Assembly (NCBI RefSeq): GCF_030814695.1 | Contig: NZ_JAUSVL010000001.1 | Span: 1,054,001-1,118,000 of the forward strand | Source: Oligosphaera ethanolica | GTDB taxonomy: Bacteria > Verrucomicrobiota > Lentisphaeria > Oligosphaerales > Oligosphaeraceae | Direction: 5' to 3' | DNA length: 64,000 nt | Shown here: piece after piece, positions 43,494 to 52,109 of the stretch | Position numbering within the stretch: the first letter of the stretch is position 1 | Layout: each line of letters begins with the position of its first letter | Notes under the pieces: model-generated | The model's database searches: none | What the model was told of the DNA's origin: nothing | The model's input: only the letters and a program-made list of their open reading frames with translations | Position numbers and translations under genes: made by a program

Positions 43494-44345
43494 TTATTGT
43501 ACCTTGTCGCCGACAATATCACGGCCCCACGGGGCACTCTGTCGGAAGGGATGGGTGAATTTTTCCTGGGTGGCGCCCCGTTCTTCGAGGGCGGCGATGC
43601 AGACCCGGGAGCAAGCGGCGGCGACGCGCTCAACCGTGTTGAACCGGCCTTCGTTGGTCACAAAAGCGCCATTGCGGCAACGGCGGCACAAGTCGTTGTC
43701 CCGCGCGGCGACCAGGCTTTCGCAGCCCGCGAAACCCGCCTTGGTGCCCTTGTCCGGGTTCAGCGCCTGCAGCGGACAGGCCGCCACGCATTTGCCGCAA
43801 TCTTTGCACAGATAGGGCTGGAAGGGCTTGTCGGCCTCCAGCTCGGCGTCGGTCAGCAACATCGCAAAGCGCTGGCGGGGGCCGAACTCCGGTGTCAAAA
43901 AAAGCCCGTTCAAGCCGGTCTCGCCAAGCCCGGCTGCTTGCGCCATAATACGATACTGAAGGATGACGTTCGGCGCGGGCTTGCCCGGCTCCACTGGGAC
44001 GCCCACCGGCTGACCAGTGCAGTCATACGCGAACAACGGCACGGCCTCAAATCCGCGCGCTTCCATCCAGATATTCACATCGTAGGTCGTCTTGGCCAAA
44101 AAGTTATCTTCGAGGTCGATGAAGCCGAACTGCGCGAAGGAGTTGTCCATCTCCGTGCCCTGTTCGATACCGCGCAGCGCACCGCGGGGGATCTTGCGGC
44201 CAATGATGATCACGTTCTTGGCCTGCGGGAATATGGACAGCGGGTTGTCTTCCTTGGGCAGATAAGCCAGGGACGCCGTCGAGGCAATGCCGACCAAATC
44301 AGCGCCGAAGCTCTTCGCCGCAGCCTTGAGTTCTTGTGAGGTCAT
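43494..44345 (-). CDS. QueG/reductive-dehalogenase-like 4Fe-4S protein (paralogue 2)
   Basis: A 283-residue paralogue of its neighbours on both sides. Key parts: KSFGADLVGIAST at the start, IIIGRKIPRGALRGIEQGTE, AQAAGLGETGLNGLFLTPEF, FAMLLTDAELEAD, and the ferredoxin motif CKDCGKCVAACPLQAL near residue 180. A second cysteine set follows (DLCRRCRNG and AAACSRVCIAALEERG). It starts 3 bases after the stop of the third paralogue and ends 17 bases before the first, so the three are one transcription unit. It lacks the C-terminal extension (HEAT-like) of QueG. The reaction is unknown. Confidence 0.8.
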   Translation of the reverse strand: MTSQELKAAAKSFGADLVGIASTASLAYLPKEDNPLSIFPQAKNVIIIGRKIPRGALRGIEQGTEMDNSFAQFGFIDLEDNFLAKTTYDVNIWMEARGFEAVPLFAYDCTGQPVGVPVEPGKPAPNVILQYRIMAQAAGLGETGLNGLFLTPEFGPRQRFAMLLTDAELEADKPFQPYLCKDCGKCVAACPLQALNPDKGTKAGFAGCESLVAARDNDLCRRCRNGAFVTNEGRFNTVERVAAACSRVCIAALEERGATQEKFTHPFRQSAPWGRDIVGDKVQ

Positions 44346-44348
44346 GAC

Positions 44349-45182
44349 TTATTCTCCTTTCTTCGGCAGGGGCTTCACCGTGGCCTTGCCATGAATGTCC
44401 CGTTCCCACACGGCGCGCTTGCGGAACGGCGTATTGAAGCGCTCCTCAATCTTGTCTTCCAAAGCGACCATGCAGGCACGGCCGCAAGCCGCCGCCAAGC
44501 GGTCAAGCGGCTCGAAACGCAGCCCGCCGCTGTTCTGCCGGCCATTCTGGCAGAGCCCGCAGAGCTTCGTGTTCAAGGCAAAAGTGCTCGCGCCCGAAGC
44601 CGTCAACGCCTGTAGCGGACAGGCCCGCAAGCAGGCATCGCAGTCCTTGCACAAATCCAGCTCGACCAGCGGATCGCCAGCCAGCTCCAGGTCCGTCAAT
44701 ATCAACCCAAAGCGCTGACGATGGCCGTACTTGCTGGTCAAAAAGAACCCGCCCTTGCCAATGCTGCCCAAACCCGCCGCCTGCGCAAAAAATTTCGTGT
44801 CGAGACTGACGTTGGCGGCGACGCCTTCGTTGCCGATGACCTTGTTTTCGCCACCGGGCATGCCGCCGCTCAGTGGCATGGCTTCAGCGCCGCAGCGTTC
44901 GAGGTCATTGCACAACGCGTAGGTCACGCGCGGAAAAAAGATCCCCTCGTGCCAGTCCCGGCCGTACATCGCATAGGTAGAATTGAAATTGGTACCTTCT
45001 TCCACGCCGCGGAAAGCCCCGCGCAGAATCTTCCGGCCAATGACGATCACCGACTTGCACTGCGGCATGATCGACCGCGGGTTCTTACCCGGCGCCAGAT
45101 CAGCCCAGCGTTCGTACGACGCGATGCCGATAAGGTCCGCGCCGTGCTCTTTCGCCCGTTGTTTCAGTTCAGCTGCATTCAT
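44349..45182 (-). CDS. QueG/reductive-dehalogenase-like 4Fe-4S protein (paralogue 3)
   Basis: A 277-residue protein, first of the three paralogues in transcription order. It has KEHGADLIGIASYERW, VIVIGRKILRGAFRGVEEGT, AQAAGLGSIGKGGFFLTSKY, FGLILTDLELAGD and the ferredoxin motif CKDCDACLRACPLQAL, then a second cysteine set (KLCGLCQNG and AAACGRACMVALED). The ATG at 45182 has AAAGGTG about 10 bases upstream; the open frame runs 21 codons further without family character. It begins 79 bases after the IclR gene and is 3 bases before paralogue 2, so regulator and enzymes are probably one operon. Function unknown; a corrinoid- or flavin-linked reduction is suggested by the family. Confidence 0.8.
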   Translation of the reverse strand: MNAAELKQRAKEHGADLIGIASYERWADLAPGKNPRSIMPQCKSVIVIGRKILRGAFRGVEEGTNFNSTYAMYGRDWHEGIFFPRVTYALCNDLERCGAEAMPLSGGMPGGENKVIGNEGVAANVSLDTKFFAQAAGLGSIGKGGFFLTSKYGHRQRFGLILTDLELAGDPLVELDLCKDCDACLRACPLQALTASGASTFALNTKLCGLCQNGRQNSGGLRFEPLDRLAAACGRACMVALEDKIEERFNTPFRKRAVWERDIHGKATVKPLPKKGE

Positions 45183-45261
45183 GCTAACCACACCTTTTTG
45201 ATGAGTTGCCTTTGCTTCCTGCCCCGCTGCCATGCGGAACAACACCTGTAAACGAAAAACT

Positions 45262-46005
45262 TTATTGATCCTTGAACGCCATGATGTTGGCCGCCGTTTC
45301 CTTCAGACGCAGCAACAGCTCCCAGTCGTCACCGTCAGCCGGATGGCGCCCGCGGGGATAAAAGATGCCCAGCGCTGCCCGCAGGCCGTACTCAGGCAGC
45401 GGCAGTGGCACCGCCAATGCGTGAATCAACGCGTCCCTACTGAAAGAACAATGGCCGCTCGCCCGGATGTGCGCCAGTTCCACCTGCAGCGTCGCCAGAT
45501 CATCGACCTCGGGCCAACCGCGATCCGGCAGCGTACGACCCGCCAGCCAAGTCTTGAGCTCGCTCTCCCGCAACAGGCTCAACAGCACCCGTCCCGTCGC
45601 CGTCGACAACAGCCGGTCGTCTTCGCCCTCCTGCGCCGACACCCGCAGGGCCTGCGTGCTCTCCAGAGCCACCAGCGTCCGCCGTTTGCCACGTTCGTAG
45701 AGACAAAAAACTGCTGTTTCCTGCACCCGATGCACCAGTTCGGACATCAGCCCGTGCGCATGCTGCGTCAGCCGTTGCACCACTCCGCCGGTATTACCCA
45801 GCTGCCGCGACTTGACCCCCAGGACATAATGACGGCCACTGACCTGATCCGCATAGCCCAATTCCACCAGCGTCGCCAGAATGTTGTGTGCCGTCGGCCC
45901 CTTCAACCCCGAACGCGCCGCCAAGTCCCCCAGCCCAAGGCCCTCTGGCCCAGCCGAGCTCAGCAGCTCCAATAATGCCATGCACCGTTCTATGGACTGA
46001 ATCAT
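45262..46005 (-). CDS. IclR-family transcriptional regulator
   Basis: A 247-residue regulator with an N-terminal winged helix (MIQSIERCMALLELLSSAGP, LGLGDLAARSGLKGPTAHNI, residues about 1-65) and a C-terminal effector-binding IclR domain (VFCLYERGKRRTLVALES, STATGRVLLSLL, ALIHALAVPLPL, AALGIFYPRG). IclR proteins mostly control catabolism of small carboxylic or aromatic compounds. The ATG at 46005 fits the usual IclR beginning; a GTG 21 bases upstream is the alternative. It is the first gene of the minus-strand unit with three 4Fe-4S paralogues, so it probably controls them and itself. Upstream lies an inverted 9-bp minisatellite, shared with the divergent GntR-type gene. Confidence 0.88.
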   Translation of the reverse strand: MIQSIERCMALLELLSSAGPEGLGLGDLAARSGLKGPTAHNILATLVELGYADQVSGRHYVLGVKSRQLGNTGGVVQRLTQHAHGLMSELVHRVQETAVFCLYERGKRRTLVALESTQALRVSAQEGEDDRLLSTATGRVLLSLLRESELKTWLAGRTLPDRGWPEVDDLATLQVELAHIRASGHCSFSRDALIHALAVPLPLPEYGLRAALGIFYPRGRHPADGDDWELLLRLKETAANIMAFKDQ

Positions 46006-46211
46006 GCCACGGTCACTCGTTCGCACCCACCAACAAACCGTATGTTTGGTTACACGAAAAACTCAGCAATGCTGAATTATCATTCAATGATGATAAAAAA
46101 TACCATGCCGCAACCATTTTGCAAACGCCCCAAACAAGAAAATTTGCCGCTAGCGGCACCGAGCCGAGTCAGCGGCACCAAGCCGAACCTGGTGCGACAG
46201 GCCGCTTCTTC

Positions 46212-46302
46212 GGTCTGATCCGACTGATCCGACTGATCCAACTGATCCGACTGATCATCGACCTGATCGGTCCGATCGGTCCGATCCGTCCGATCCGTCC
46301 GC
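46212..46302. repeat. Inverted 9-bp minisatellite 2 (TGATCCGAC / CGATCSGTC)
   Basis: Left arm of four to five units TGATCCGAC (one TGATCCAAC), a short centre ATCATCGACC, then a right arm of four to five units CGATCGGTC or CGATCCGTC. Both arms carry a GATC core and the flanking CGAC/GTCG parts are partly complementary. Looser GTCCG repeats continue to about 46335. Confidence 0.82.
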
Positions 46303-46394
46303 GACAAAAGACAGCAAATCCGTCCGGCCCGTCCGCGCAATATTTTTATCGCGCGTGGACTTGAAATCACAAAAGAAGCCTGCGATACTTATAT

Positions 46395-46410
46395 CATGAC
46401 ATATATCATG
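46395..46410. promoter_or_regulatory. Candidate operator before the GntR-type gene
   Basis: CATGACATATATCATG has 5-bp inverted arms (CATGA/TCATG) around a 6-bp centre and also forms the direct repeat ATATCATG at 12-bp spacing. It ends 3 bases before the AGGAGG ribosome site, where a bound repressor would block expression; autoregulation is inferred. Confidence 0.4.
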
Positions 46411-46425
46411 GCATAGGAGGCCCTC

Positions 46426-47454
46426 ATGTCCCGCAAAGAAAAATCGCCGGTTGGTTTACGTGTTCGTTATGGCATTGTGGAGTTGTTGTATCGCGCGCCG
46501 TCGCGGGAGACGCAGTTACCGTCCGCGTCGGAGTTGGCGAGCCGCTACAACATCTCGATGAGCACCGTCAACCGCGAATTGAAGAAGCTGGTTGAGGAAG
46601 GTCTGATCATCGGCCGGCAGGGCGTGGGAATGTTCACGGTCCCCAATGTGATCAAGATCGACGATCGGTTGCTTGGTCGGCGGCTTGTCGGCATCATCTA
46701 CGGCGATGGCCGTTATTTGTGTTACGGCCTCTGCGAGTGGACCTTCATCACCAGCTGCGGCTTCGCGCTGCTGCCGGGGATAGCGCATCCACGATATGTG
46801 AATCTCATTGCCGGTCATCCCGACGACATTGCCGCGGAACTGCAATCACAGAGTCTGGACGGCATCATCGCCATCAGGCCATCGAAAAACCTCGCCCAGG
46901 CCCTGCAGACACTGCAATCCCATGGCATGCCAGTGGTCGCCGCCGGGAGCAACGTCGAGGGCATGCCGTCCCTCCTGGCTGATCACCGCCAAGCGGGACG
47001 CGACATGGCCAGGCAACTCCAGCAACGCGGCGTCCGCAGCATTCTATGGATGTCTTTCGATCCCATTTGCAGGGAACACCTAGCCGGTCTGCGGGAGTAC
47101 TGCGCCGAAGCCAATACCAAAATCAAGATCAGCGAAGTCGCCAACATGAGCGAATTCGAGGCCAAGGTCAGCGATTACGCGCAGAAGAACGCCTTTCCCG
47201 ACGCCGTCTTTCTCCACGGCGAGACGATCTGCGCCCTCCCGTCTACGCTGCAGCGCCTCGGCATCACGCCGCCAAATTGGCTGACGCTATCCGAAATTGA
47301 AAGCGCCGAACGACTGGCGAAGCACCACGGCCTCGTCCGCGCCTTCCCCTACCGCGACATCGCCCGCCAGGCCGCCGCATGCCTTGAAGAGCTGTTCGCG
47401 GGCAAGACCGTCGCCCCGGAATACACCTTTCACTATCAGGTCTCCGAGATGTAA
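46426..47454 (+). CDS. GntR-type DNA-binding domain with LacI-like sugar-sensing domain
   Basis: A 342-residue transcription regulator. Residues 8 to about 75 form a GntR winged helix (LPSASELASRYNISMSTVNR, ELKKLVEEGLIIGRQGVGMF). Residues 85-340 resemble the periplasmic-binding-protein effector domain of LacI-type regulators (VGIIYGDGR, SLDGIIAIRPS, MPVVAAGSNV, GRDMARQLQQRGVRSILW, ACLEELFAGKTVAPEYT at the end). This hybrid type is common beside glycoside hydrolase genes in Lentisphaerota and relatives. The ribosome site AGGAGG lies 6 bases before the ATG. The secreted hydrolase starts 35 bases downstream, so the sugar released by it is the probable inducer. Confidence 0.88.
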   Translation: MSRKEKSPVGLRVRYGIVELLYRAPSRETQLPSASELASRYNISMSTVNRELKKLVEEGLIIGRQGVGMFTVPNVIKIDDRLLGRRLVGIIYGDGRYLCYGLCEWTFITSCGFALLPGIAHPRYVNLIAGHPDDIAAELQSQSLDGIIAIRPSKNLAQALQTLQSHGMPVVAAGSNVEGMPSLLADHRQAGRDMARQLQQRGVRSILWMSFDPICREHLAGLREYCAEANTKIKISEVANMSEFEAKVSDYAQKNAFPDAVFLHGETICALPSTLQRLGITPPNWLTLSEIESAERLAKHHGLVRAFPYRDIARQAAACLEELFAGKTVAPEYTFHYQVSEM

Positions 47455-47489
47455 TCCCCGCCGATCCGAATACAACCAAAGGAAAAGAC

Positions 47490-50400
47490 ATGACGCCGAT
47501 GTTCCGCCCCATCCATGCTTGGCTCAGCGCGATAATGCTGGCCGCCGGCGCCCACGCCGCCACGACCAACTTCTGGCCAAATCCCAGCTTTGAACAATGG
47601 GCGGGCGAAACCGGCCACGCCCGTTTCTACGCCACCAAGGTGGCTGTCGCGCAATCCAGCGCCGCCGCCCACAGCGGCGAGCACTCCCTGCACCTAGTGG
47701 ACGACGACAGCGGCAAAAGCAATTCGACTTTTCATTTTTCGCCCCTCAATCAGCTGCGGGACGACATGGCCGGCCGCGTGGTCTTCATGTCCGCCTGGTG
47801 CAAACTCGTCTCCATGAGCGAGAATGCTCAAGTCGGCGTGGCCATCACCTGGACAGACGGCGCCGATACCTGGCACAACCGCTATCAGTTCATGGAATTA
47901 GCCGACCAAGGCGGCGACTGGCGACAACTGCAGGTCCGCGCCGAACTGCCCGCCGACCTCAAGCTGCTGCGCTTCGAACTATGGTGCTCAAATAAATGGT
48001 ACCACAAAGGCGAGGCTTTCTTCGATGACGTGGCTGTCGGCTTCGATAGCCCGGCCAACCCCGCCGCCACGACGACCGCCGCCACTGGCGCCGGCGACCG
48101 CCCCCTCGGCATGGAATCCCTGCCGCCGCAGGACGACGCGACCCTGGCCATGCGCAAGGAATACGAGCAGCCGGTCATCTTCCGCGAAGACGGCCACGTC
48201 CGACCCGACATTCGCCAGGGCACCTGGTTCATGAACGGCCGACCCGAATTCTTCTTCGGCGGCTGGCTCTACAGCTCACAGACGACCTTTGATCGCGACT
48301 GGCCGAGGGCCAACCCAAACCGCCAGGGCATAGACCACATCGCCTACTACCAGCCGCCGTCAAAGATCGTGGCCGATGCTGTGGGCATCAACAGCTTCCA
48401 GATCGCCATGGAAAAAAAACCCGCCAACGCGCTCTTCGGCCTCAATGTCAAAGGCCCTGCGGAGTCCGAAAAAGATGTCCGGGAATTCTATACGGGCATG
48501 AAAGACCTCCCGTTGACCATGGAATTCACCTTTGCGCAGTACGAAGTCCAGCGGCAGCTGCCTGACCTGGCGGCCGCCATCAAACAGCAGTTCGCCATGT
48601 GGCATTCCTTCATTCCCTTCTGTCCCGAGCACCCAGCTGGCGACCACTACTACCGCTCCCTCTTCCGCGGTGGCGCCTTGGCAGCGCTGAAGAACCAGGC
48701 GAATGTCTTCTGTTGGGAGCTCTTCAATGAGTCCAGCTATTGCTGCGAATGCAACTACAACCGCCAAGCCTTCGCGAAAGCCATGCAGGAAAAATTCGGC
48801 TCCATCGCGGAAGCAAACCGCGTCTGGGGCACCATCTTCAAGAGCTTCGCCGAAGTGGCTGCCGTGACCGGCTACCGCCAGTTCCCACGCATCTGGCCCG
48901 ACTGGTGCCACTTCTCCGCACAACGTTATGCGGACATCCTCAGGCTCTACAGCAACTACATCCGCCAATTCGACCAGCGCGACAAGGTCTACTTCGCCGA
49001 GCAAATGACTCTCAATCACCTGTGGACGGCGCGCGGCGCCGGCATGGACTACCGGCAGATTCTGCCCGCCATCGACGTCATCTCTGTCGAAGGCGGCCCC
49101 TGCCGTTACGGCGAACAAAGCGACCCACCCGAGGCGAAGGACGGCATGGAGGAAATCGTGGTCTCCCATCGCAAGGCTTTCATGCTCGGCGCCGCCATCA
49201 TCGCCGGTATGAACAAGGACCAGAAGCCCGTGACCAACCACGAAAGCTACTGCATGCGCTATGAAGGCGGCGTCCGCGTCCCCAGCCGCCGCAGCGACAT
49301 GATCAGCACCCTTTGGCTCAACCTCGTCAACGGCATGTCAACCGTCTACTGCTACAGCTGGGATAAACGCAGCCATGAATGGAAGGACTTGGCCAGCGCC
49401 GAAAAATCCGCCCAATCCGCCGGCTACAAAAACTCCATCCTCCTCAATCCCTACAACTGGCCGCCGTCCGAACTGGTCGCTTTTGATCTGTTCCGCAAAG
49501 AATTGGACCCCCTCAAAGAGCTGGCGCTGCCCTTCCCCCGCAGCAAGCCCGCCACCGTCGCCATCTTCCACAGCTATCCGACCCTGTACCTGGACGGCGT
49601 TGGCTCACGCGAGCCCGTAGGCCACTTCGGCAAAAAACTCAACGCGTGGTTTGAGGTGCTCAAGGAAAATCACTACCCGCTCGCCGTGGTCTTCGACGAA
49701 GACCTCAGCGCGGGCCTGCCAGCAAGCGTCGAAGCCCTGGTCATTCCCTGCGCCACCTACGCCACGGCGGAAAGCGTCGCCGCCATCGAGCGCTTCCGGC
49801 AACGCGGCGGCCGCATCATCGCCGACAGCAACGCGCTGATGTTTGACGAACGGGGCACGCCCTTCGCCCCGCGCGCCAACGACGGCATCACCCGCATCGA
49901 CGCCGGCAAGATCGCCGGCCGCGCGCAGCTTATCCAGGCCCTCGCCGGCGTCAAGCGCTACGCCACCCTGACGCCGGCCCTCAGCAACTGCCACCTCGAG
50001 CTGATCGACCGCGGCGACCGCAAACTGCTCTTCCTCATGAATATGGCCGACCGCGAAACCCGCTGGTGCGACCTGCGACTCAATCTGCCCGACAATGGCG
50101 AATTCTACGTCTTCGACTACGTCAACCAACGCCTCTTCGCCAACGCCAGCAAGGACAGCTGGACCATGGCCGAACTCGCCAAGGGCATCCGTCTGCCCAT
50201 CCCCTCGCAAGAACGCATGCTGCTCATGCTGCAGCGCGAAAAACCCGCCGGCTGCGAGCTGCTGCGACCGGCCGACCTGCCGGCGATGGCAGCCAGCATC
50301 GCCGCCGCCGAAGCGCCGGAACTGGCGAAAATCCAAGCCCTGCGCGAAACAGCCGAACGGCAGGAACTGGCCGACCGGCGCTATGACGGCGTCGTCGCCG

Positions 50401-50987
50401 CCAACTGCCGGCCGCTGAATTTGCGCGGCATCGCCAATATGGCGTTCAAAGACGACATCGCCGGCGACGAGCTCGGCGGCTGGTTCGACCAGGGCAGCAG
50501 CAACGACTTCGCCGCCATGCCCATCGGCAAACACACCCTCGCCGGCGTGCCCTTCGACATCATCGACCCCGCCAGCAACAACGGCAAGGGCGCCCTCCTC
50601 CTTTACGGCAAGGGCCGCCCATACTTCCCCAAGAGCGCAACCGGCGTCAGCGTCGGCGGCAAAGTCACCGCGCTCTATTTCCTCCACTGCATCGCCTGGC
50701 CGGGGGGAGACGACACCGTCGTCCTCAAATACGTCGCCCACTTCGCTGATGGCAGCAGCAGCGAAATACCCATCCGCCAAGCCGTCGAAATCCAAGACTG
50801 GCACCGCAAAAAGGTGCCCCGCAATGCCAAAATCGCCCTGGAAACAAGCAATAGCGACGTAAATGTCCAGCTGTTCTGCTACAAATGGGCCAATCCCCAC
50901 CCGGATAAGGAACTCGTCAGTCTTGATGTGCTATCCACTGAAACCGGCTCCGTACCCGCCGTGGTCGCCATCACCGCCGAACAATAG
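47490..50987 (+). CDS. Large secreted GH42-like glycoside hydrolase
   Basis: A 1165-residue exported enzyme. Residues 1-23 are a signal peptide (ending HAA). Residues 25-185 are a jelly-roll carbohydrate-binding-like domain (NFWPNPSFEQWAG, FDDVAVGF). The TIM barrel has CWELFNESSYCCECN with probable acid/base Glu (about residue 414) and the cysteine group typical of GH42-type folds, then VISVEGGPCRYGEQSDP with a possible nucleophile. Residues 670-800 resemble the beta-galactosidase trimerisation domain (VGHFGKKLNAWFEVLKENHY, LVIPCATYATAESVAAIERF), and further beta domains complete it. The ATG has AAAGGA 9 bases upstream. It is co-oriented and close to the GntR-type regulator; the pseudopilin gene follows. 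Substrate unknown; a galactoside is suggested by fold only. Confidence 0.75.
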   Translation: MTPMFRPIHAWLSAIMLAAGAHAATTNFWPNPSFEQWAGETGHARFYATKVAVAQSSAAAHSGEHSLHLVDDDSGKSNSTFHFSPLNQLRDDMAGRVVFMSAWCKLVSMSENAQVGVAITWTDGADTWHNRYQFMELADQGGDWRQLQVRAELPADLKLLRFELWCSNKWYHKGEAFFDDVAVGFDSPANPAATTTAATGAGDRPLGMESLPPQDDATLAMRKEYEQPVIFREDGHVRPDIRQGTWFMNGRPEFFFGGWLYSSQTTFDRDWPRANPNRQGIDHIAYYQPPSKIVADAVGINSFQIAMEKKPANALFGLNVKGPAESEKDVREFYTGMKDLPLTMEFTFAQYEVQRQLPDLAAAIKQQFAMWHSFIPFCPEHPAGDHYYRSLFRGGALAALKNQANVFCWELFNESSYCCECNYNRQAFAKAMQEKFGSIAEANRVWGTIFKSFAEVAAVTGYRQFPRIWPDWCHFSAQRYADILRLYSNYIRQFDQRDKVYFAEQMTLNHLWTARGAGMDYRQILPAIDVISVEGGPCRYGEQSDPPEAKDGMEEIVVSHRKAFMLGAAIIAGMNKDQKPVTNHESYCMRYEGGVRVPSRRSDMISTLWLNLVNGMSTVYCYSWDKRSHEWKDLASAEKSAQSAGYKNSILLNPYNWPPSELVAFDLFRKELDPLKELALPFPRSKPATVAIFHSYPTLYLDGVGSREPVGHFGKKLNAWFEVLKENHYPLAVVFDEDLSAGLPASVEALVIPCATYATAESVAAIERFRQRGGRIIADSNALMFDERGTPFAPRANDGITRIDAGKIAGRAQLIQALAGVKRYATLTPALSNCHLELIDRGDRKLLFLMNMADRETRWCDLRLNLPDNGEFYVFDYVNQRLFANASKDSWTMAELAKGIRLPIPSQERMLLMLQREKPAGCELLRPADLPAMAASIAAAEAPELAKIQALRETAERQELADRRYDGVVAANCRPLNLRGIANMAFKDDIAGDELGGWFDQGSSNDFAAMPIGKHTLAGVPFDIIDPASNNGKGALLLYGKGRPYFPKSATGVSVGGKVTALYFLHCIAWPGGDDTVVLKYVAHFADGSSSEIPIRQAVEIQDWHRKKVPRNAKIALETSNSDVNVQLFCYKWANPHPDKELVSLDVLSTETGSVPAVVAITAEQ

Positions 50988-51110
50988 GCACGGCGGCAAC
51001 AACGCCACTACCCGACCGGCGATATCCGGCCACAGCGAGGCAAAAAGATTACCGCACCATCTGGAAGTCCGTTGATATTCGTATGGTTGAAGCCCAAAGG
51101 AGGTCCGCAG

Positions 51111-51857
51111 ATGTTCAAACGACTCACATGTTTCACGCTGATCGAACTGCTCGTGGTGATTGCCATCATTGCCATCCTCGCCGCCATGCTGCTGCCGGCA
51201 TTGAGCAAGGCCCGCGAAAAAGCCCGCGCCGCCAGCTGCATGTCCAATCTCAAACAATTCGGCCTGGCACTAAACATCTACCTCGATGAACACAACACCA
51301 ATTTCCCGCCCGGCTGTTATCCAAAATTCTGGGGCACAAAATCAGCCAGGTGGTTCGATGTCCTCAACGAGACCTACATCGGCGACTGGAACATCCATCA
51401 GTGCCCATCGAATAAGTACGCCAGCGTCAATTCATACGGTGCCAAATGGAATGGCAGCTATGGCTGCTCTGATAACCTCAGTGGTTATGATACCTGGGGA
51501 AACGGCAAAACGGTCATCTCCGATGTGCCCAAACCATCCGCTACCGCCTATTTTGTGGACACCAACCGCTGCAATTCCACTGTCACCGGCCTCATGCCTG
51601 ATCAATGGCACTTGCAAGCCGAAGGCAATTCCGACTATCAGTGGCGCCCACCGGGCGAATTGACGACCTCATGGGGCACGCGCTACGTCGCAACCAGCGG
51701 CGACAGCCTGCGACGCCCCGTGGGACGACACAATGGCAACGCCAATGTCCATTACGTCGACGGCCATGTGGAAAGCCGCAACATGAACGACTTCATCGGG
51801 CCAATCCCAAAGGGCCACGCATACAAAGACGAAAAAAACCACTGGGATAACTACTGA
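51111..51857 (+). CDS. Type IV pseudopilin-like protein with H-X9-DG tail
   Basis: A 248-residue protein with a prepilin-type N-terminus: [20 protein letters not shown], where processing would come before the Phe and the Glu at +5 is conserved. After the membrane helix comes [20 protein letters not shown], then a variable globular domain and [20 protein letters not shown], the H-X9-DG motif at the end. Such proteins are found in dozens of copies in PVC bacteria and are thought to be surface or secretion-linked, but their job is not known. The ATG has AAAGGAGG 6-7 bases upstream, among the best ribosome sites of the window. It follows the hydrolase by 123 bases and precedes a long repeat region. 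Confidence 0.9.
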   Translation: MFKRLTCFTLIELLVVIAIIAILAAMLLPALSKAREKARAASCMSNLKQFGLALNIYLDEHNTNFPPGCYPKFWGTKSARWFDVLNETYIGDWNIHQCPSNKYASVNSYGAKWNGSYGCSDNLSGYDTWGNGKTVISDVPKPSATAYFVDTNRCNSTVTGLMPDQWHLQAEGNSDYQWRPPGELTTSWGTRYVATSGDSLRRPVGRHNGNANVHYVDGHVESRNMNDFIGPIPKGHAYKDEKNHWDNY

Positions 51858-51889
51858 GGAAAATCCCACTAACACCCGCGGCCAGCGCG

Positions 51890-52109
51890 CCCGACATACC
51901 TGGCCGCGAAGCGGCAGAAGCGCTGAACGCGCGCCCGACATTCCTGGCCGCGAAGCGGCAGAAGCGCTGAAAGCGCGCCCGACATTCCTGGCCGCGAAGC
52001 GGCAGAAGCGCTGAAAGCGCGCCCGACATTCCTGGCCGCGAAGCGGCAGAAGCGCTGAAAGCGCGCCCGACATTCCTGGCCGCGAAGCGGCAGAAGCGCT
52101 GAAAGCGCG
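51890..52109 (+). repeat. 44-bp tandem repeat, five copies
   Basis: Units start at 51890, 51934, 51978, 52022 and 52066, an exact 44-bp period. Each contains CCCGACATTCCTGGCCGCGA, AGCGGCAGAAGCGCTGAAAG and thus two small hairpins (CCGCGAAGCGG, GCGCTGAAAGCGC). It looks like an expansion of the first part of a family C repeat. The copies are identical except for the first, so there is no CRISPR-like spacer. Confidence 0.92.

Larger units (their letters stand above)
46006..46425. other. Divergent regulatory gap between IclR and GntR-type genes
   Basis: No gene is seen. It holds an AT-rich part next to the IclR gene (46030-46140, including TTATCATTCAATGATGATAA, an imperfect palindrome that could be an operator), minisatellite 2 and the palindrome before the GntR-type gene. 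Confidence 0.6.

Noticed and set aside
51890-52109. CRISPR array
   Set aside because: The 44-bp units follow one another without unique spacers, and no cas gene is in the window. It is a simple tandem expansion of a dispersed repeat.
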